Of a DNA stretch of 64,000 nucleotides, positions 1-11,127 are shown piece by piece (positions within the stretch are counted from its first letter, which is position 1; each line of letters starts with the position of its first letter). Under the pieces are notes generated by a model that saw nothing but the letters and a program-made list of their open reading frames with translations, was not told the origin of the DNA and ran no database searches. The translations under genes were made by a program, and so were the position numbers. The stretch is from Oryzias latipes (lineage: Eukaryota; Chordata; Actinopteri; Beloniformes; Adrianichthyidae): NCBI RefSeq assembly GCF_002234675.1, contig NC_019876.2, positions 24,143,371 through 24,207,370 of the forward strand, written 5' to 3'.

Positions 1-364
1 TCTTGCCACTGAGCGTACACTTTTGGAGGTTAAGTTGTGAACGGGCTGTTTTTTTGTACCCCCTTAGGCAGCTGCTCAAGGCCATCTAGAAATCTCACAT
101 GTAGAAATGGAGTACATGTGATTTATATATAAGTGCCGAATAATATGCCAAATACTGAAAATAAATGTGTTAGCGATGGTTCAAGTGAAATTATCTGTTT
201 ATTAATATTGTGGTCAGAAAAATAATTTTTGAGCTGACTTAAGTTCTCATTTTTTGTTTTGTGTGAAACAAAAAATGTGTAAAAAATAGACTAAAGAATT
301 ATCTCTTTTCTTTTCTATTTATTTATTTTTTCTCTTGAACAGGCATGAGAGTTTAAGAAACAGA
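1..364. other. Non-coding flank, nothing recognised
   Basis: AT-rich single-copy-looking DNA with no convincing exon, RNA gene or repeat end. It forms the left flank of the gypsy element that starts at 370. Confidence 0.4.
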
Positions 365-369
365 ATTTC

Positions 370-906
370 TGTCATGACTGAGAACGAAAATAGACCCAGA
401 TGCTGAAACCCGAAAAGATCACGCTCGAAGCCTGTTGGCAATGACGGATTTTATTTGCCAAGGATGAATGGGAATCCGTGGAGCGGGAGTCCTGTGGCGA
501 GGAGCGGACTGGCGGTAAGTAACCCTCTGGTAGCGGGGTCTTGTTCAGGGGGTGGTCCCGGAGAACTGCTGGTGGAGCGGTGGTTGAGTGTGGCGTATGG
601 CACGGCGAGGCTGGAGGGCTTGGCGTGATGATGGCTTGGAATGAACGAGGTGGAAACTGGACCCAGGCGGCAGGAGATTGGTTGCAGAGATTTGTCCTAA
701 AGACAGAATGATAGGTTGAGTTGGACGTTCAGGAGTAATCAGAAGTTCGCTAGAACACGTGGAGCATGAGACCAGGTACTTCACCATAGTTGGCAACGAT
801 CAGGCGATGAATACTGGAAACCGGCCCTCTGATATACTGTGGGGTTGATGATGGAAGTGGCTGCAGCTGGGTCCAATCAGTGGAAGCTCCCGGGGGAACC
901 ATGACA
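370..906 (-). repeat. 3' LTR of gypsy copy 1
   Basis: 537-bp LTR, 3' relative to the minus-strand element. A pyrimidine run just outside it (907-918) is the minus-strand polypurine tract GAGGGGGGGGTAC, which primes plus-strand DNA synthesis. It differs from its partner at three positions that I can see, near 485, 596 and 874. Confidence 0.93.
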
Positions 907-917
907 GTACCCCCCCC

Positions 918-2457
918 TCATCGACCGCCTCCAGGCGGTCCAAGACGCCGATCAGGATGAGCTTGGTAGAAGTCGTCGATCATGGAGTGGTCGAGGATGA
1001 AGGAGCGAGAGATCCACGAACGCTCCTCAGGACCATAGCCCTCCCAATCCACAAGGAACTGGAGACCCCGACCCCGACGACGAACGTCCAAAATCCGACG
1101 TACAGTGAAGGCGGGAGCACCATCAATGATACGGGCGGGAGGTGGGGCCGTGGACGGCGGGCAAAGCTGACTTTCCTGGACGGGCTTGATCTGTGAAATG
1201 TGGAACGACGGATGTAACTTGAGCGCAGCAGGCAAGCGGAGGCGGACACAGGTGGGATTAACGATTTTTTTCAATAACATAGGGACCAATGAAGCGGGGG
1301 GCGAGTTTCCGAGACGTGGAATGAATAGGAATATTCTTGGACAAGAGCCAAACTTTCTGACCAGGAGAGTATGAGGGTCCTACCACCCTGTGTCGATTAG
1401 CGATCCTGCAGTTAGCCTCTCTGGTATGAAGGAGGGCAGCTTTAGTCTGTCTCCAGACGCGCCGGCACCGCTGTAGATGGTGCTGCACAGAAAGGACTGC
1501 TGAATCGACTTCCTGTGCCGGAAACAGAGGCGGTAGGTAACCCAGGGAGGCCTCAAAGGGGGTGAAACCGGTAGCAGAGGAGGGAAGAGTGTTGTGGGAG
1601 TACTCAATCCATACCAGATGGGTAGACCAGTCTGAAGGGTTCTGCGCCGCCACGCAACGGAGAGCCGCCTCCAACTCCTGATTGGCCCGCTCCGCTTGAC
1701 CATTAGTCTGTGGATGATATCCAGAAGAGAGACTGACAGTGGCTCCAAGGGCATTGCAGAAAGCCTTCCATACCTGTGACACGAACTGTGGACCCCGGTC
1801 GGACACAATATCGGCAGGGATCCCATGGTAACGGAAGACGTGGTGGACAAGAACATTGGCGGTTTCCATGGCCGTAGGAAGTTGAGGCAGTGGAATGAAA
1901 TGAACACCTTTAGAGAAACGGTCAATGACTGTGAGGATTACTGAGTTACCATGGGACGGAGGAAGACCAGTAACAAAATCCAGGGAAATGTGTGACCAGG
2001 GTCTACTGGGTGTGGGTAGTGGTTGGAGCAAACCGGAGGGTTGAGTGTTGGCTGATTTAGCTCGTGCAGAGGTGGAACAGGCCCCGATGTATTCACGCAC
2101 GTCCTTGTCCATGGTGGGCCAAAACAAGCGTCGGTGGATGAGGGCCAGGGTCCTATGGATACCGGCATGACAGGCGATGCGGGATAAATGTCCCCAGGTG
2201 ATGACATCAGACCTCAGGGAAGAAGGGACGTATAGTGTACCGTTAGGACAAGGAGCGTGATTTGGTTCCTCACCTTGGGCTTGTTGGACCTTGGACTCGA
2301 TTTCCCAAGTGAGGACGCCCACAAAACAGGTGGAAGGGAGAATGGAGGACTCAGCGTTGTCATCAGAGGGGTTGAATTGGCGAGAGAGTGCATCTGGTTT
2401 AACATTGCGGCTGCCGGGACGGTAAGTAATGGTGAAGTTGAACCGATCAAAGAACAA
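918..2457 (-). pseudogene. Integrase and chromodomain of gypsy copy 1
   Basis: The integrase inserts element DNA. The zinc-binding HHCC region (near 2200-2080) and the DDE core ([32 protein letters not shown]) read openly to about 1258. The chromodomain ([15 protein letters not shown]) lies in a second frame, 1289-918. Chromodomains of this class tether integration to marked chromatin. The break near 1260-1290 separates the two parts, which are a single protein in the intact copy. Confidence 0.88.
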
Positions 2458-2559
2458 GCACCAACGGGCTTGTCTGGAATTTAACCTTTTAGCAGAGCGT
2501 AGATAGGCAAGGTTCTTGTGATCAGTCCAGACTATGAAGGGTTGAGCCGCCCCCTCCAG

Positions 2560-3660
2560 TCAGTGACGCCACTCCTCCAGTGCGATTTTGATGGCCAACA
2601 GCTCCCGATTTCCTATGTCATAGTTCCGTTCCGCCGGGGACAACTTCTTGGAAAGAAAAGCACATGGTTTGAGTTTGCCCGTAGTGATCTCCCTCTGAGA
2701 CAGTACTGCACCTACTCCCGAGTCAGAGGCATCAACTTCAACCACAAACTGGCGAGCAGGATCTGGTTGGATAAGTATAGGGGCAGATACAAAGAGGTTC
2801 TTAAGAGTGTCAAATGAATTCTGAGCTTCAGTAGACCAAACAAATGGTTTAACAGGAGAGGTGAGTTTGGTTAAGGGAGAGGCAGTTTCGGATAAACCTG
2901 CGATAAAAGTTTGCAAATCCTAAGAATTGTTGCAATTTCTTCCTGCTGGTAGGTGGTTCCCATGTGGAAACGGCCTCAATTTTGGAGGGATCTGGGCGTA
3001 TACAACCGGGTTCAAGAATGTAACCTAAAAAAGGAATCGAGGTGACATGAAACTGACACTTTTCGGCTTTTACAAAAAGTCGGTTCTCCAACAGGCGTTC
3101 TAACACGCGTCGCACATGAGTTTTATGCTGTTCAGGGTCTTGAGAATAAATAAGGATGTCATCGAGATAAACGAAAACAAAACGATTAAGAAAATCCCGA
3201 AGGACGTCATTAACAAGACGTCGGAAAACTGCTGGGGCATTAGTAAGCCCGAAGGGCATTACTAAATATTCAAAGTTCCCCTGAGGTGTGTTAAATGCGG
3301 TTTTCCACTCATCCCCTTCTTTGATGCGAATGAGATAGTAGGCATTACGCAGATCAAGTTTAGAAAAAATGCAGGCCCCTTCAACCGAATCAAAAACAGA
3401 ACTGAGGAGAGGTAGTGAATATTTATCTTTGACCGTAATCTGATTTAATTCCCTATAATCAATGCAGGGGCGTAGGGTCTTATCTTTCTTTTCCACAAAA
3501 AAGAATCCTGCACCGACAGGAGAGGAAGAAGGACGAATGTGGTTGTTGGCGAGAGCCTCTTGGAGGTAACTCTCCATAGAGTCCTTCTCAGGAGCAGATA
3601 GGTTAAACAACCTCCCTTTAGGAAGGCTAGCCCCTGGAAGCAGATTGATTGAACAATCAT
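2560..3660 (-). pseudogene. Reverse transcriptase and RNase H of gypsy copy 1
   Basis: Reverse transcriptase with [10 protein letters not shown] (the YLDD catalytic motif), the [12 protein letters not shown] palm segment and MPFGLTNAP. The following RNase H begins with [16 protein letters not shown]. The reverse transcriptase reads from about 3660 to about 2870, and the RNase H occupies 2916-2560 in another frame. At least two frame breaks separate these blocks. Confidence 0.88.
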
Positions 3661-3665
3661 ACGGT

Positions 3666-4250
3666 CTATGAGGGGGCAGGGCTGACGCTTTGGATTTGCT
3701 GAAAAACCTGTTTTAAGTCATGATAACAGGAGGGAACTTTTGTAAGGTCAATATCTTCCTTTGAACAGTCGGGGGAAGCAGAGATGGACGGAACAACAGA
3801 TTGAAGACAGTTAGCCATACAGAAAAAACTCCACTTAGTAATAAGACTTTTAGACAAGTCGAACTGTGGATTATGTAATCTGAGCCAAGGAAAACCTAAT
3901 ACAAAAGGGTTCTGGGAAGTCCAAGTTATGTAAAATTGAATATGCTCATGATGATTACCAGAAGTGATTAGTAGAATGGGTTTGGTACAATGGGTGATTC
4001 GAGACAGATGTTGTCCTCCCAATCCGGCCGCTTCAACCGGAGTGTCCAAACGTTCAGTGGGTAAGGCCAGCTTTGACATCAGATCATGGTCTATGAGGCT
4101 TTGTTCCGTGCCAGAATCCACCAGGGCTTGAAGTTCTTGGTATTTTGTGTGCAGGCATAACTTGACAGGAATAAACATAAAACATTGATTAGAATGATTG
4201 GTTTTACCCACCCGCGGCCTGTCCTCTAGCGGGGGGCTCTGGCGTTTAAA
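3666..4250 (-). pseudogene. Retropepsin-like protease part of pol (copy 1)
   Basis: Aspartic protease region of the gypsy polyprotein, which cleaves Gag and Pol during particle maturation. The active-site motif LVDSGTEQSLID and a downstream LGFPWL segment match the protease of the intact copy. An indel in a T run near 3708 puts it out of frame with the reverse transcriptase that follows, so the polyprotein is interrupted. Confidence 0.85.
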
Positions 4251-5255
4251 CAGAGCTGGCACTGGGAGATGAAATGGTCGGGTTTGCCACAATAGAAACA
4301 GGAGCGTTCCTCCCTCTGTCTTTGTCGTTCCTCGGGTGTTAATTTCGAATGTCCAATTTGCATTGGTTCATCTGGGGTCCTATGAGGCGATTCCTGTATG
4401 GTCGAAGCAGGAGCAGAATTAAGCAAAGGAGCTGTATGATGGGGGTTGGTATATTGTCTACGTGACCAGCTGGTTTTTTTCGGCTTGTCTTTCTTTAAGA
4501 CGAGCATCAGAACGGAGTGCTGCAGAAACTAACTCTTCAAAGGTAAGAGCCTCAGGTTGTGAACATAGGTGGTCTTTGATGGAGTCGTTTAAAGATTGAT
4601 AAAAAATGCCTTTTAAGGCCTTGTCCGGCCATCCAGCTTCTACTGCCAAGATTCTGAAGTCAATTACATGATCGCTCACAGGACGGTTGCGTTGTCTTAA
4701 ATTTAATAATCGACGAGTGGCTTCGTCTTCTTTCCGTGGTTGATCGAAGACCAACTTGAATTCTTCGATGAATCTGTGAAATGACAAGTGTGAGATGGGA
4801 TTGGCAGATAAATATGCCTGAGCCCACTGCATGGCTTTTTGTCTGAGGGAATTGACAACCAATGTAATTTTGCTGTGATCTGACTGGTAAAATCTGGGAG
4901 CTTGTTGGAATATTAACTGACATTGAAGCAAAAAACCACTACAGTGTTCTACTTCCCCGTTGAAGGGCTCGGGTTGCAGGCGGAAGTTCTCAGGTGACGC
5001 GGCGGAAGTGGGAGTTGCCGTATTGACTGTTGACGGAAGAGGAGCCGTACTCACGGAAGCGGTAGCCATTTGGCTAGTTAAATCCATAAGCGCTTGAGAC
5101 ATACTGTCCATGCGACGAAACAGGTCTTGCTGTGCAGATGCCATTTGCGAGAAGGCGTCAGCCTGACGGCCCAGGAGCACGCCTTGTTGGGAGACCGCGA
5201 AACGTAGATCTCCCGGGTCAGCTGAGTCTGGAGGATGGCCTGATCGTTCTGTCAT
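4226..5255 (-). pseudogene. Gag of gypsy copy 1, frameshifted
   Basis: Gag forms the particle and binds the RNA. The start codon at 5255 overlaps the LTR end, as in the intact copy. The capsid-like part reads openly to about 4490. There the frame shifts and the rest continues in a second frame (to 4226) that carries the CCHC zinc knuckle CFYCGKPDHFISQC. It is strongly similar along its length to the 341-residue gag of the intact element at 53281. A TTTAAAC heptamer lies at 4250-4244 near the end, the presumed -1 frameshift site. The frame break makes it a pseudogene. Confidence 0.85.
5238..5248 (-). other. Primer-binding site for self-priming
   Basis: Minus-strand AACGATCAGGC begins one base inside the 5' LTR, within the gag reading frame. 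It does not look like a tRNA 3' end, since no TGG start follows the LTR. It pairs perfectly over 11 nt with the LTR segment at 5675-5685. Confidence 0.75.
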
Positions 5256-5786
5256 GACTGAGAACGAAAATAGACCCAGATGCTGAAACCCGAAAAGATC
5301 ACGCTCGAAGCCTGTTGGCAATGACGGATTTTATTTGCCAAGGATGAATGGGAATCCGTGGAGCGAGAGTCCTGTGGCGAGGAGCGGACTGGCGGTAAGT
5401 AACCCTCTGGTAGCGGGGTCTTGTTCAGGGGGTGGTCCCGGAGAACTGCTGGTGGAGCGGTGGTTGAGTGTGGCGTGTGGCACGGCGAGGCTGGAGGGCT
5501 TGGCGTGATGATGGCTTGGAATGAACGAGGTGGAAACTGGACCCAGGCGGCAGGAGATTGGTTGCAGAGATTTGTCCTAAAGACAGAATGATAGGTTGAG
5601 TTGGACGTTCAGGAGTAATCAGAAGTTCGCTAGAACACGTGGAGCATGAGACCAGGTACTTCACCATAGTTGGCAACGATCAGGCGATGAATACTGGAAA
5701 CCGGCCCTCTGATATACTGTGGGGTTGATGATGTAAGTGGCTGCAGCTGGGTCCAATCAGTGGAAGCTCCCGGGGGAACCATGACA
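5250..5786 (-). repeat. 5' LTR of gypsy copy 1
   Basis: 537-bp LTR, 5' relative to the element. It holds the presumed promoter: a TATA-like motif (TATATC on the minus strand, about 5712-5717) lies about 29 bp upstream of the self-primer 11-mer at 5675-5685. The gag ATG (5255-5253) lies inside its last six bases. Confidence 0.93.
5675..5685 (-). promoter_or_regulatory. Predicted transcript 5' end / self-primer 11-mer
   Basis: Minus-strand GCCTGATCGTT is the exact reverse complement of the PBS at 5238-5248, and the bases flanking it on either side do not pair. In Tf1-type elements the first 11 nt of the mRNA fold back to prime minus-strand DNA. The position about 29 bp below a TATA-like motif fits an mRNA 5' end here. 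The function is inferred; the complementarity is seen. Confidence 0.75.
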
Positions 5787-5789
5787 ATT

Positions 5790-5862
5790 TCGATTTATTG
5801 TATGTGATGCATATGCGAAGAATCGACAATAAAGGTGACTTTGACTTTGACCAAACCATCAT
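5790..5862 (+). repeat. Short LINE-like 3' tail
   Basis: An AATAAAG motif followed by TGACTTTGACTTTGACC resembles the 3' end of a 5'-truncated LINE with a short tandem tail. It abuts the gypsy insertion. The family is not identified. Confidence 0.35.
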
Positions 5863-5929
5863 ATATGTGTGCAGACTTCTCTCTGTCTCTCTTTTTAAAT
5901 GACAAAGTCCTCTACTTAAAGAGAATATT

Positions 5930-6566
5930 TGTCATGGTCAGAACACGAGACGAACCCAGAGACTGTAACCAGGAAGGAAGAGGCAGGTAAGTAGTTAGGC
6001 AAGTAATAATATTTATTTGTAGATCCAACGGGTCTTGATGTATAGTGAGACTGGAGTCCTGGCGTAGCTGAGCCCGAGGCATGGCCAGGGGTCCGGACGA
6101 GGGTATTCAGAGTTCGTAGCGTAACCTCCGAAGGATCGAGTGGCGTAGCAGCGGATCTGGATCTTGACGTGATCCGGAGCGTTAGCACCAGCGTGGCTGG
6201 AGTACTTGACTGTGGCGCGGCTGGAGTCCGTGACTGTGGCCTGGCTGGAGTTCGTGAGGAGCTGAACGATTCAGGAAGTTCTGGTTTTCAGCTTCTGCTC
6301 GAGGTGGTGGATGACTCTGGTGACTCTCGTGGAATGAAGTTCCTGAAAGACAGCAAAACAAGATTAGCATGGAAGTAAGAAAAACAAGGGGCCAGACGTA
6401 GAGCTCAGGAGACTAGGCACCATCAGGGTTAACGAACTGGCAAAGAATGCTGGAGCTGGGTCTCCTTAAGGAGAGCAGGTGGCTGATGAGGTGAGTAGTC
6501 ACAGCTGGTGAGTCAGGAGCAGAGCAGAGCTGGGAGGGGAGGAGCACTGACAGAGGCACCATGATA
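5930..6566 (-). repeat. Solo LTR of a chromodomain gypsy relative
   Basis: A 637-bp LTR beginning TGTCATG and ending ATGATA, flanked by the 5-bp direct repeat ATATT (5925-5929 and 6567-6571). This is the outcome expected from LTR-LTR recombination. It shares the layout of the copy 1 LTR. It contains AACGAACTGGC (6431-6441), the exact partner of the PBS seen in the fragment at 63410-63420, with a TATA-like CCTTAAGGAG about 30 bp upstream on the minus strand. Confidence 0.85.
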
Positions 6567-6571
6567 ATATT

Positions 6572-7118
6572 AACTTACACTTTACTTGTTTTAAAAAAAA
6601 CAAAATTAAAAACTTTAACCATCAACTCGATTTTACACAGAAATTAAACTAATAATAACAGTTTGAGAAAGGCCTTTTTTCTTGAACTGTTTTGGCAGAA
6701 CACAAACAGAATAAAGTAAGGGATCATGCCCGATGAGGTCTCCATTTTTAGAAATGAATTGATGAAGCAGAGGCATGAATCTTCCAATGATGTAAACTGA
6801 AAACTGAAAAATCTCACTCAGTGAGGCAAACACTTGAACCAGATAAAATCAAAGCATGCATCCTGGCTGCAAATAGATGCAGCAACCACAGCATGAGAAC
6901 ATTTGAGCTGTCTTCATTTTAATAAGGCTCACATGTTTGTCTCTGAGCAGGATCAAAATAAGTGGCTCATTTTAACCTAATATTTAATGTTGACCACAAA
7001 GCCCATATACCACTGCTATATTATTGATCTCTTTACATTTGTGCTATATAATGGGCAAAGACTCATTTATATGAACTACAGGTCTCTTTGAGGAAACTTG
7101 TAGTCTGCTTCAAATGTT
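6572..7118. other. Intergenic, nothing recognised
   Basis: AT-rich, with no convincing exon or repeat end. The open frames here are short and lack similarity to anything I recognise. Confidence 0.4.
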
Positions 7119-7399
7119 ATTAGGAAAAAAGAATTGCACAAAAGCACTAGCTTATGTAAGAAAATGAACAAAATAAATGAGTATGAACAAAGAAAAATCT
7201 GTGAAAAGAAAATACATAGAAGATTGGGAACATTCTTAAACAAAAGCGTCTCTAATAACAACATCAGTAATTTATTCGTTAGTCAATGTTTAACATATCC
7301 CTCGCTTCACATAAACTGTGAAAGTTCAGTTTTATTTTCTCATGATGGAACTTCTCACTCTTGAAGATACAATAAGTTGTGGCATGTAAATTTTAAGGA

Positions 7400-7515
7400 T
7401 GAAGGGAGCAGTTGCATCACTCAGTAGACAAGCCCCCTCCTCACCTTCACATCATTGTATCTGGAGCACAGTTCACTAGCAAACACTGTAAAGGTGGAGT
7501 TCTGCTGTGCACACA
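7400..7515 (+). promoter_or_regulatory. Conserved 5' flank of receptor gene
   Basis: The roughly 115 bp before the start codon is almost identical to the flank of the paralogue at 28575. This includes a GACAAGCCCCCTCCT stretch and the segment TTCACTAGCAAACA. I do not see a clean TATA box. The promoter role is inferred from position and conservation. Confidence 0.45.
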
Positions 7516-8527
7516 ATGGTGAACCTTACCTTGGTTCTGGCTTTACTCTGCACCCTCAGTAAGTACGGTACTTCTACATTTTCTTCTCAGCACAGTAACT
7601 GCTTTCTTTCGCGCGTAAACCACCAACGTTTCTCTGGTTGGATTGTTCTCAAAGACTGGTTTGATTGCTAGATTTAAATTTCTCTTTAATGTTTCAGGTC
7701 TGATCTCTTTGTCAACCCCTGAGTTTCACACAGCAAAGGTTCAACCTGAAGGAGAAGTTACACTGAAGTGCTCAAACTTCAGCAACTTAATATCTAACAT
7801 TCTCTGGTTCAAACTGAATGATGGACGCAACGCCACAATCATTTCATCAATGATAACCTCAGAGTCCAACGCTACTATGTTGGATGGATTCAAAGAAAGA
7901 TTTTTTATGACATCTAACATCACACATGTTTTTCTCAACATCAAAAATGTGAACTTCTCTGACTCTGGACTATATTTCTGTGGACATAGAGGCAGTACAA
8001 GCGCAGTTATTTTTGGTGCAACGCATTTGCTGGTATATGGTAAGATCATTTAGAAAAATATTACATTTTTACCTGGATGTTTTTTATGTAACTTATAATT
8101 TAATTCTTGTTTTGCTACTTAGAAATGTCCAGATCACCAGAACTGCTGACCATAATTCTGGGAAGCATTATTGCTTTTCTTCTGATGGTCATCATCGTCA
8201 TGCTGTTCATGAAAATCAGGTCTTATCCAAAAGGTACATTTTCTTGAATTTATACTTGGAAAAATATCCTACAAAACATTTTTTTTACTGGTTGATGTTT
8301 TGTTTTGTTTTTTTAATTTCAGCTCCAGTTGAAAGACACCAAAAAGAGGTGAATAAGAACATTATTTACTTCTTTGTAATTAGGTTGTTTAATTTGGAAA
8401 TCAACTATCTTTACAGAACCTGGACTCTGATGCTTTGAACTATGCAGCTGTCAGTTTCCGATGGAAAGCAAAGACCAGGACAAAAGCTGCAGAAGACATA
8501 AATGTGGTTTATGCAACCACTAAATAG
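7516..8527 (+). CDS. Ig V-type receptor with ITIM-like tail, copy 1
   Basis: A predicted cell-surface inhibitory-type leukocyte receptor of 210 residues in five exons: 7516-7558, 7698-8039, 8123-8233, 8323-8348, 8417-8527. All introns are GT-AG. Phases are 1,1,1,0, usual for Ig-superfamily genes. Exon 1 gives a signal peptide (MVNLTLVLALLC). Exon 2 is one V-type domain with cysteines in LKCSNFS and LYFCGHR, a DSGLYFC motif and several N-glycosylation sites. Exon 3 holds a short stalk and a transmembrane helix (about residues 136-158). Exon 5 has LNYAAV, which fits the ITIM consensus, and a second tyrosine in VVYATTK. The stop is TAG at 8525. It resembles an unnamed teleost family of single-V ITIM receptors. 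It is not a clear NITR, because the J-like motif is weak (FGATHLLV). The paralogue at 28575 supports the model. Confidence 0.82.
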
Positions 8528-9453
8528 GCCCACTGTCCCTCAAAGACAGCAGCTCAGACCCACACATGTTTTCTGATGAGTTTGACCGAAAAAGGGTTTA
8601 AAATTCACAGTAAAGACCAAAATTAGACATAGGAATTAAACGGGTGTCTACTAGAAAGGTAAAGAAGAATAGGTTAGATTTGTGGATCGATGTAAATTTT
8701 CAATTGTGACTAAAAATTGATAGTAAGTATACACTTTATACGTCTTCACTATGTTTCCTTATGCCCTTTTATAGAGATCTCCAGCAATTCTGATTATAAA
8801 TCTGCTTCATCTAATTGGTCTTTAAAGAAAAATTGTTTTCTGAACCAGACGCACCTTAATCTTTTCTCACGCTTCAAATGTCCAAAGCTCAAATAACTCC
8901 ACTTACTAATAGATCAACAATAAATAATGTTTAAATTATGGTGTGGACACTATCGAAACGATCACATAATTATGCAGCTCATGCATTGTAACCAGTAACC
9001 TGAATTTGAGTTTTGAAATCTGCCAAATGTAACGTTCTTAAAAACTTGGGTGAGGTCACATGTATGACCAGATGCTGTTGATTTCACCTGCTTTCACAAA
9101 TGGACTCTTTAAGTTAAGGATCTTTAGATGAGTCTTAGGTCAAGTATTTCTTATAAGTCTGAGACACCATTTACATGTTCTTCATTTTGGTTCCTGAATC
9201 TAAATCTTGTTTTTGTTTATTTGTTTGTTTTTACATAGAAGCTAATTAGAAGAGCAGAAAATGTTCAAACTCAAATGTATTTGTTGGATTTGCCTTTGAA
9301 TGATTTTACCATTTTTATTGCAAAATCGGAAATTATAAGATTCATGACAGAATAAATGCAGACATTGCGTATGTGAAGAACATAACATGCAAATGATAAA
9401 ATCATAAGATGATTAGAAAAAGAGCTGGTGGACCTGTTTTAATGTTGTGGAGC

Positions 9454-9461
<8 letters not shown>

Positions 9462-9498
<37 letters not shown>

Positions 9499-9558
9499 GT
9501 GTGTGGGTGTGTGTGTGTGTGTGTGTGCGTGTGTGTGTGGGTGTGTGTGTGTGTGTGT
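9462..9558 (+). repeat. (GT)n microsatellite
   Basis: About 97 bp of TG/GT dinucleotides with occasional GC and GG interruptions. Open frames across it (Cys-Val or His-Thr repeats) are artefacts. The paralogous block has only a short remnant near 30615-30645. Confidence 0.95.
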
Positions 9559-10662
9559 AAACTGTTTAAAAAAGGAATAAAAAAATCTTTTCTGCAATCC
9601 ACTATTTTTCCGCTGTATTTAAAACTATTTTTTTTTAAATATTCAATGATTTATTTTTCTTTTATTGTATTTGTATACAACCACACACAACTGCACTGTT
9701 GATATTTGCACACAGAAAAAGCCGCATATAGCGATTCTCTGCACAAACATGTTCCCACACGCAACATTGACACAGATCAACACAGACATTTGTTCATAAC
9801 TAACACATTTTCAGAGGCACACAACTCTCAATATTCATCACAATTTTTTGTGCAGCTTTGATAAACTACATATCAGAATAATCAGAAAATTACATCACAT
9901 TTTAAAATAAAAAGCAATAACATTTTCTTCAATTAAAAAGCCACAATGGAGAAATAAAAGAGCAGCCCGCAGCTCCAGAACCTCAGCTTGTCGACTCCTT
10001 TGATAGATTCCTACTGCTGCCACTTAGAGGCGGTCTAGAGCGGTCCAATCAGTTCAATAGACAGCCCACCCCCTCATAGGGCCAACCCCCTACTCTCACT
10101 GTGGGAGGAAGTCCGCAGAGGGCTATTTTTTATCACCTCTTAATCTAGCAAGAATGTTGCATTATGTGCCTCGCTGTGTAGGGGGTGGACCTCAGGCAGA
10201 CTGAGGGGAAGAGGCCACGCCAGCTGAGATAACATGATGTGGTTTGATCACACTGTCTCAAAACGGAAGTGAAGCATCAATCACACACAGCACTACACAC
10301 AAAAAAAAAAAAACTATCAAGACGTTATTTGGGCTTTATTTGCTACTGATCAACATAGATTTCTCACATAGGTGCTCACATAATCACATTTATACCATGG
10401 TCGGGGTGAATACTCGATTCTGAATGGCTGTTGGGTGTGCGTTAAAAAGTGGTATACCATAAATTTCGCTGAATCTTGACTGCAGCGGTGGTGCGGCGCA
10501 TTGTCACGTTACTGGACAATGTGATGCACCACGTAATACATAGTGTGCTGTTTGTGAAAAAAAAAAATCAAAATTGGCAAAAAACAAGAACTAAGGACTA
10601 AAAACTGGTTAATATTTCATTATTTTGTAAGTGACCATGGTATGGTTAATGGCCGTCGGAGT

Positions 10663-10751
10663 ATGCATTGTCACTTTTTAACACTTCACGGAATCAACCG
10701 GTTCAGGCTTCCACGGTGTGCGTTGAAAAGTGATAATGCATAGTTCGAAGG
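10663..10751. repeat. Imperfect inverted repeat (MITE-like hairpin)
   Basis: The arm TATGCATTGTCACTTTTTAA is mirrored by the reverse complement near 10715-10745, with three or four mismatches. A third related arm lies near 10436-10460. This looks like the inside of a foldback element. Confidence 0.45.
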
Positions 10752-10785
10752 CCATTAACTCTTAAATATACCACAATGTGATCAT

Positions 10786-10827
10786 TTTAAGATGACAGTT
10801 TTAAAGTTTTAAAACTGTCATCTTAAA
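10786..10827. repeat. Perfect 20-bp palindromic arms
   Basis: Two 20-bp arms (10786-10805 and 10808-10827) are perfect reverse complements separated by only GT. The sequence can extrude as a cruciform. No gene or terminator role is supported in this context. Confidence 0.9.
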
Positions 10828-11127
10828 TTTGTTTTGAAAACATAATACAATAAATAAGGTTAACAACTTGTGTTTTTTTAAGTATAAGTATTAATATGTG
10901 TAGAATAATACTATGCAAACAAAACTAGATATCCTAATGACGAATTAGATTATACATGACAAAGCAGAGGGAGCAACAAAAGAGAGACAAAGCTGATGAA
11001 AAACTAAAAATCAAGATACTTAAGTAGACAGAGGACAATTAACTGAAATGAAAACAGTGGTGCATGATAAACATGGATTATCAGACAAAGGGCAATTCAA
11101 AACATTTTTGGTGATGAGTTTTCCCAC

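Larger units (their letters stand above)
370..5786 (-). mobile_element. Ty3/gypsy chromovirus copy 1, full length but frameshifted
   Basis: Complete LTR retrotransposon on the minus strand, 5417 bp. Two 537-bp LTRs (370-906 and 5250-5786) begin TG and end CA. Both ends are flanked by the 5-bp target duplication ATTTC (365-369 and 5787-5791). The internal part encodes gag with a CCHC knuckle, aspartic protease, reverse transcriptase, RNase H, integrase and a C-terminal chromodomain, the order of chromoviruses (sushi-like in vertebrates). I count three differences between the LTRs, so the insertion is fairly young, but gag and pol are broken by frameshifts, so it is unlikely to be autonomous. 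It landed beside what looks like a LINE 3' tail (5790-5862). It is a paralogue of the intact element at 52801-58117 and of the fragment at 62757 onward. Confidence 0.95.
7119..9560 (+). repeat. Segmental duplication block, copy 1
   Basis: About 2.4 kb that aligns throughout with 28214-30680. It includes the promoter, all five exons, the introns and the 3' flank of an Ig-V/ITIM receptor gene. The left edge is near GAATTGCACAAAAGCA and the right edge is near the GT repeat. Confidence 0.85.
9580..11100. other. Non-coding stretch with inverted-repeat DNA
   Basis: No gene is recognised. About 10380-10760 holds several related arms: the motif GTGCGTT..AAAAGTG recurs in both orientations together with ACCATGGT ends, suggesting a decayed palindromic MITE. 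A poly-A run lies near 10302-10313. Confidence 0.4.

Noticed and set aside
7741-8049. Antisense frames over the Ig exon (and at 28849-29103)
   Set aside because: Mirror frames of the V exon, which has splice sites and Ig motifs on the plus strand.
9402-9702. Open frames across the GT repeat (Cys-Val or His-Thr runs)
   Set aside because: Pure microsatellite translation; no domain and no splice context.
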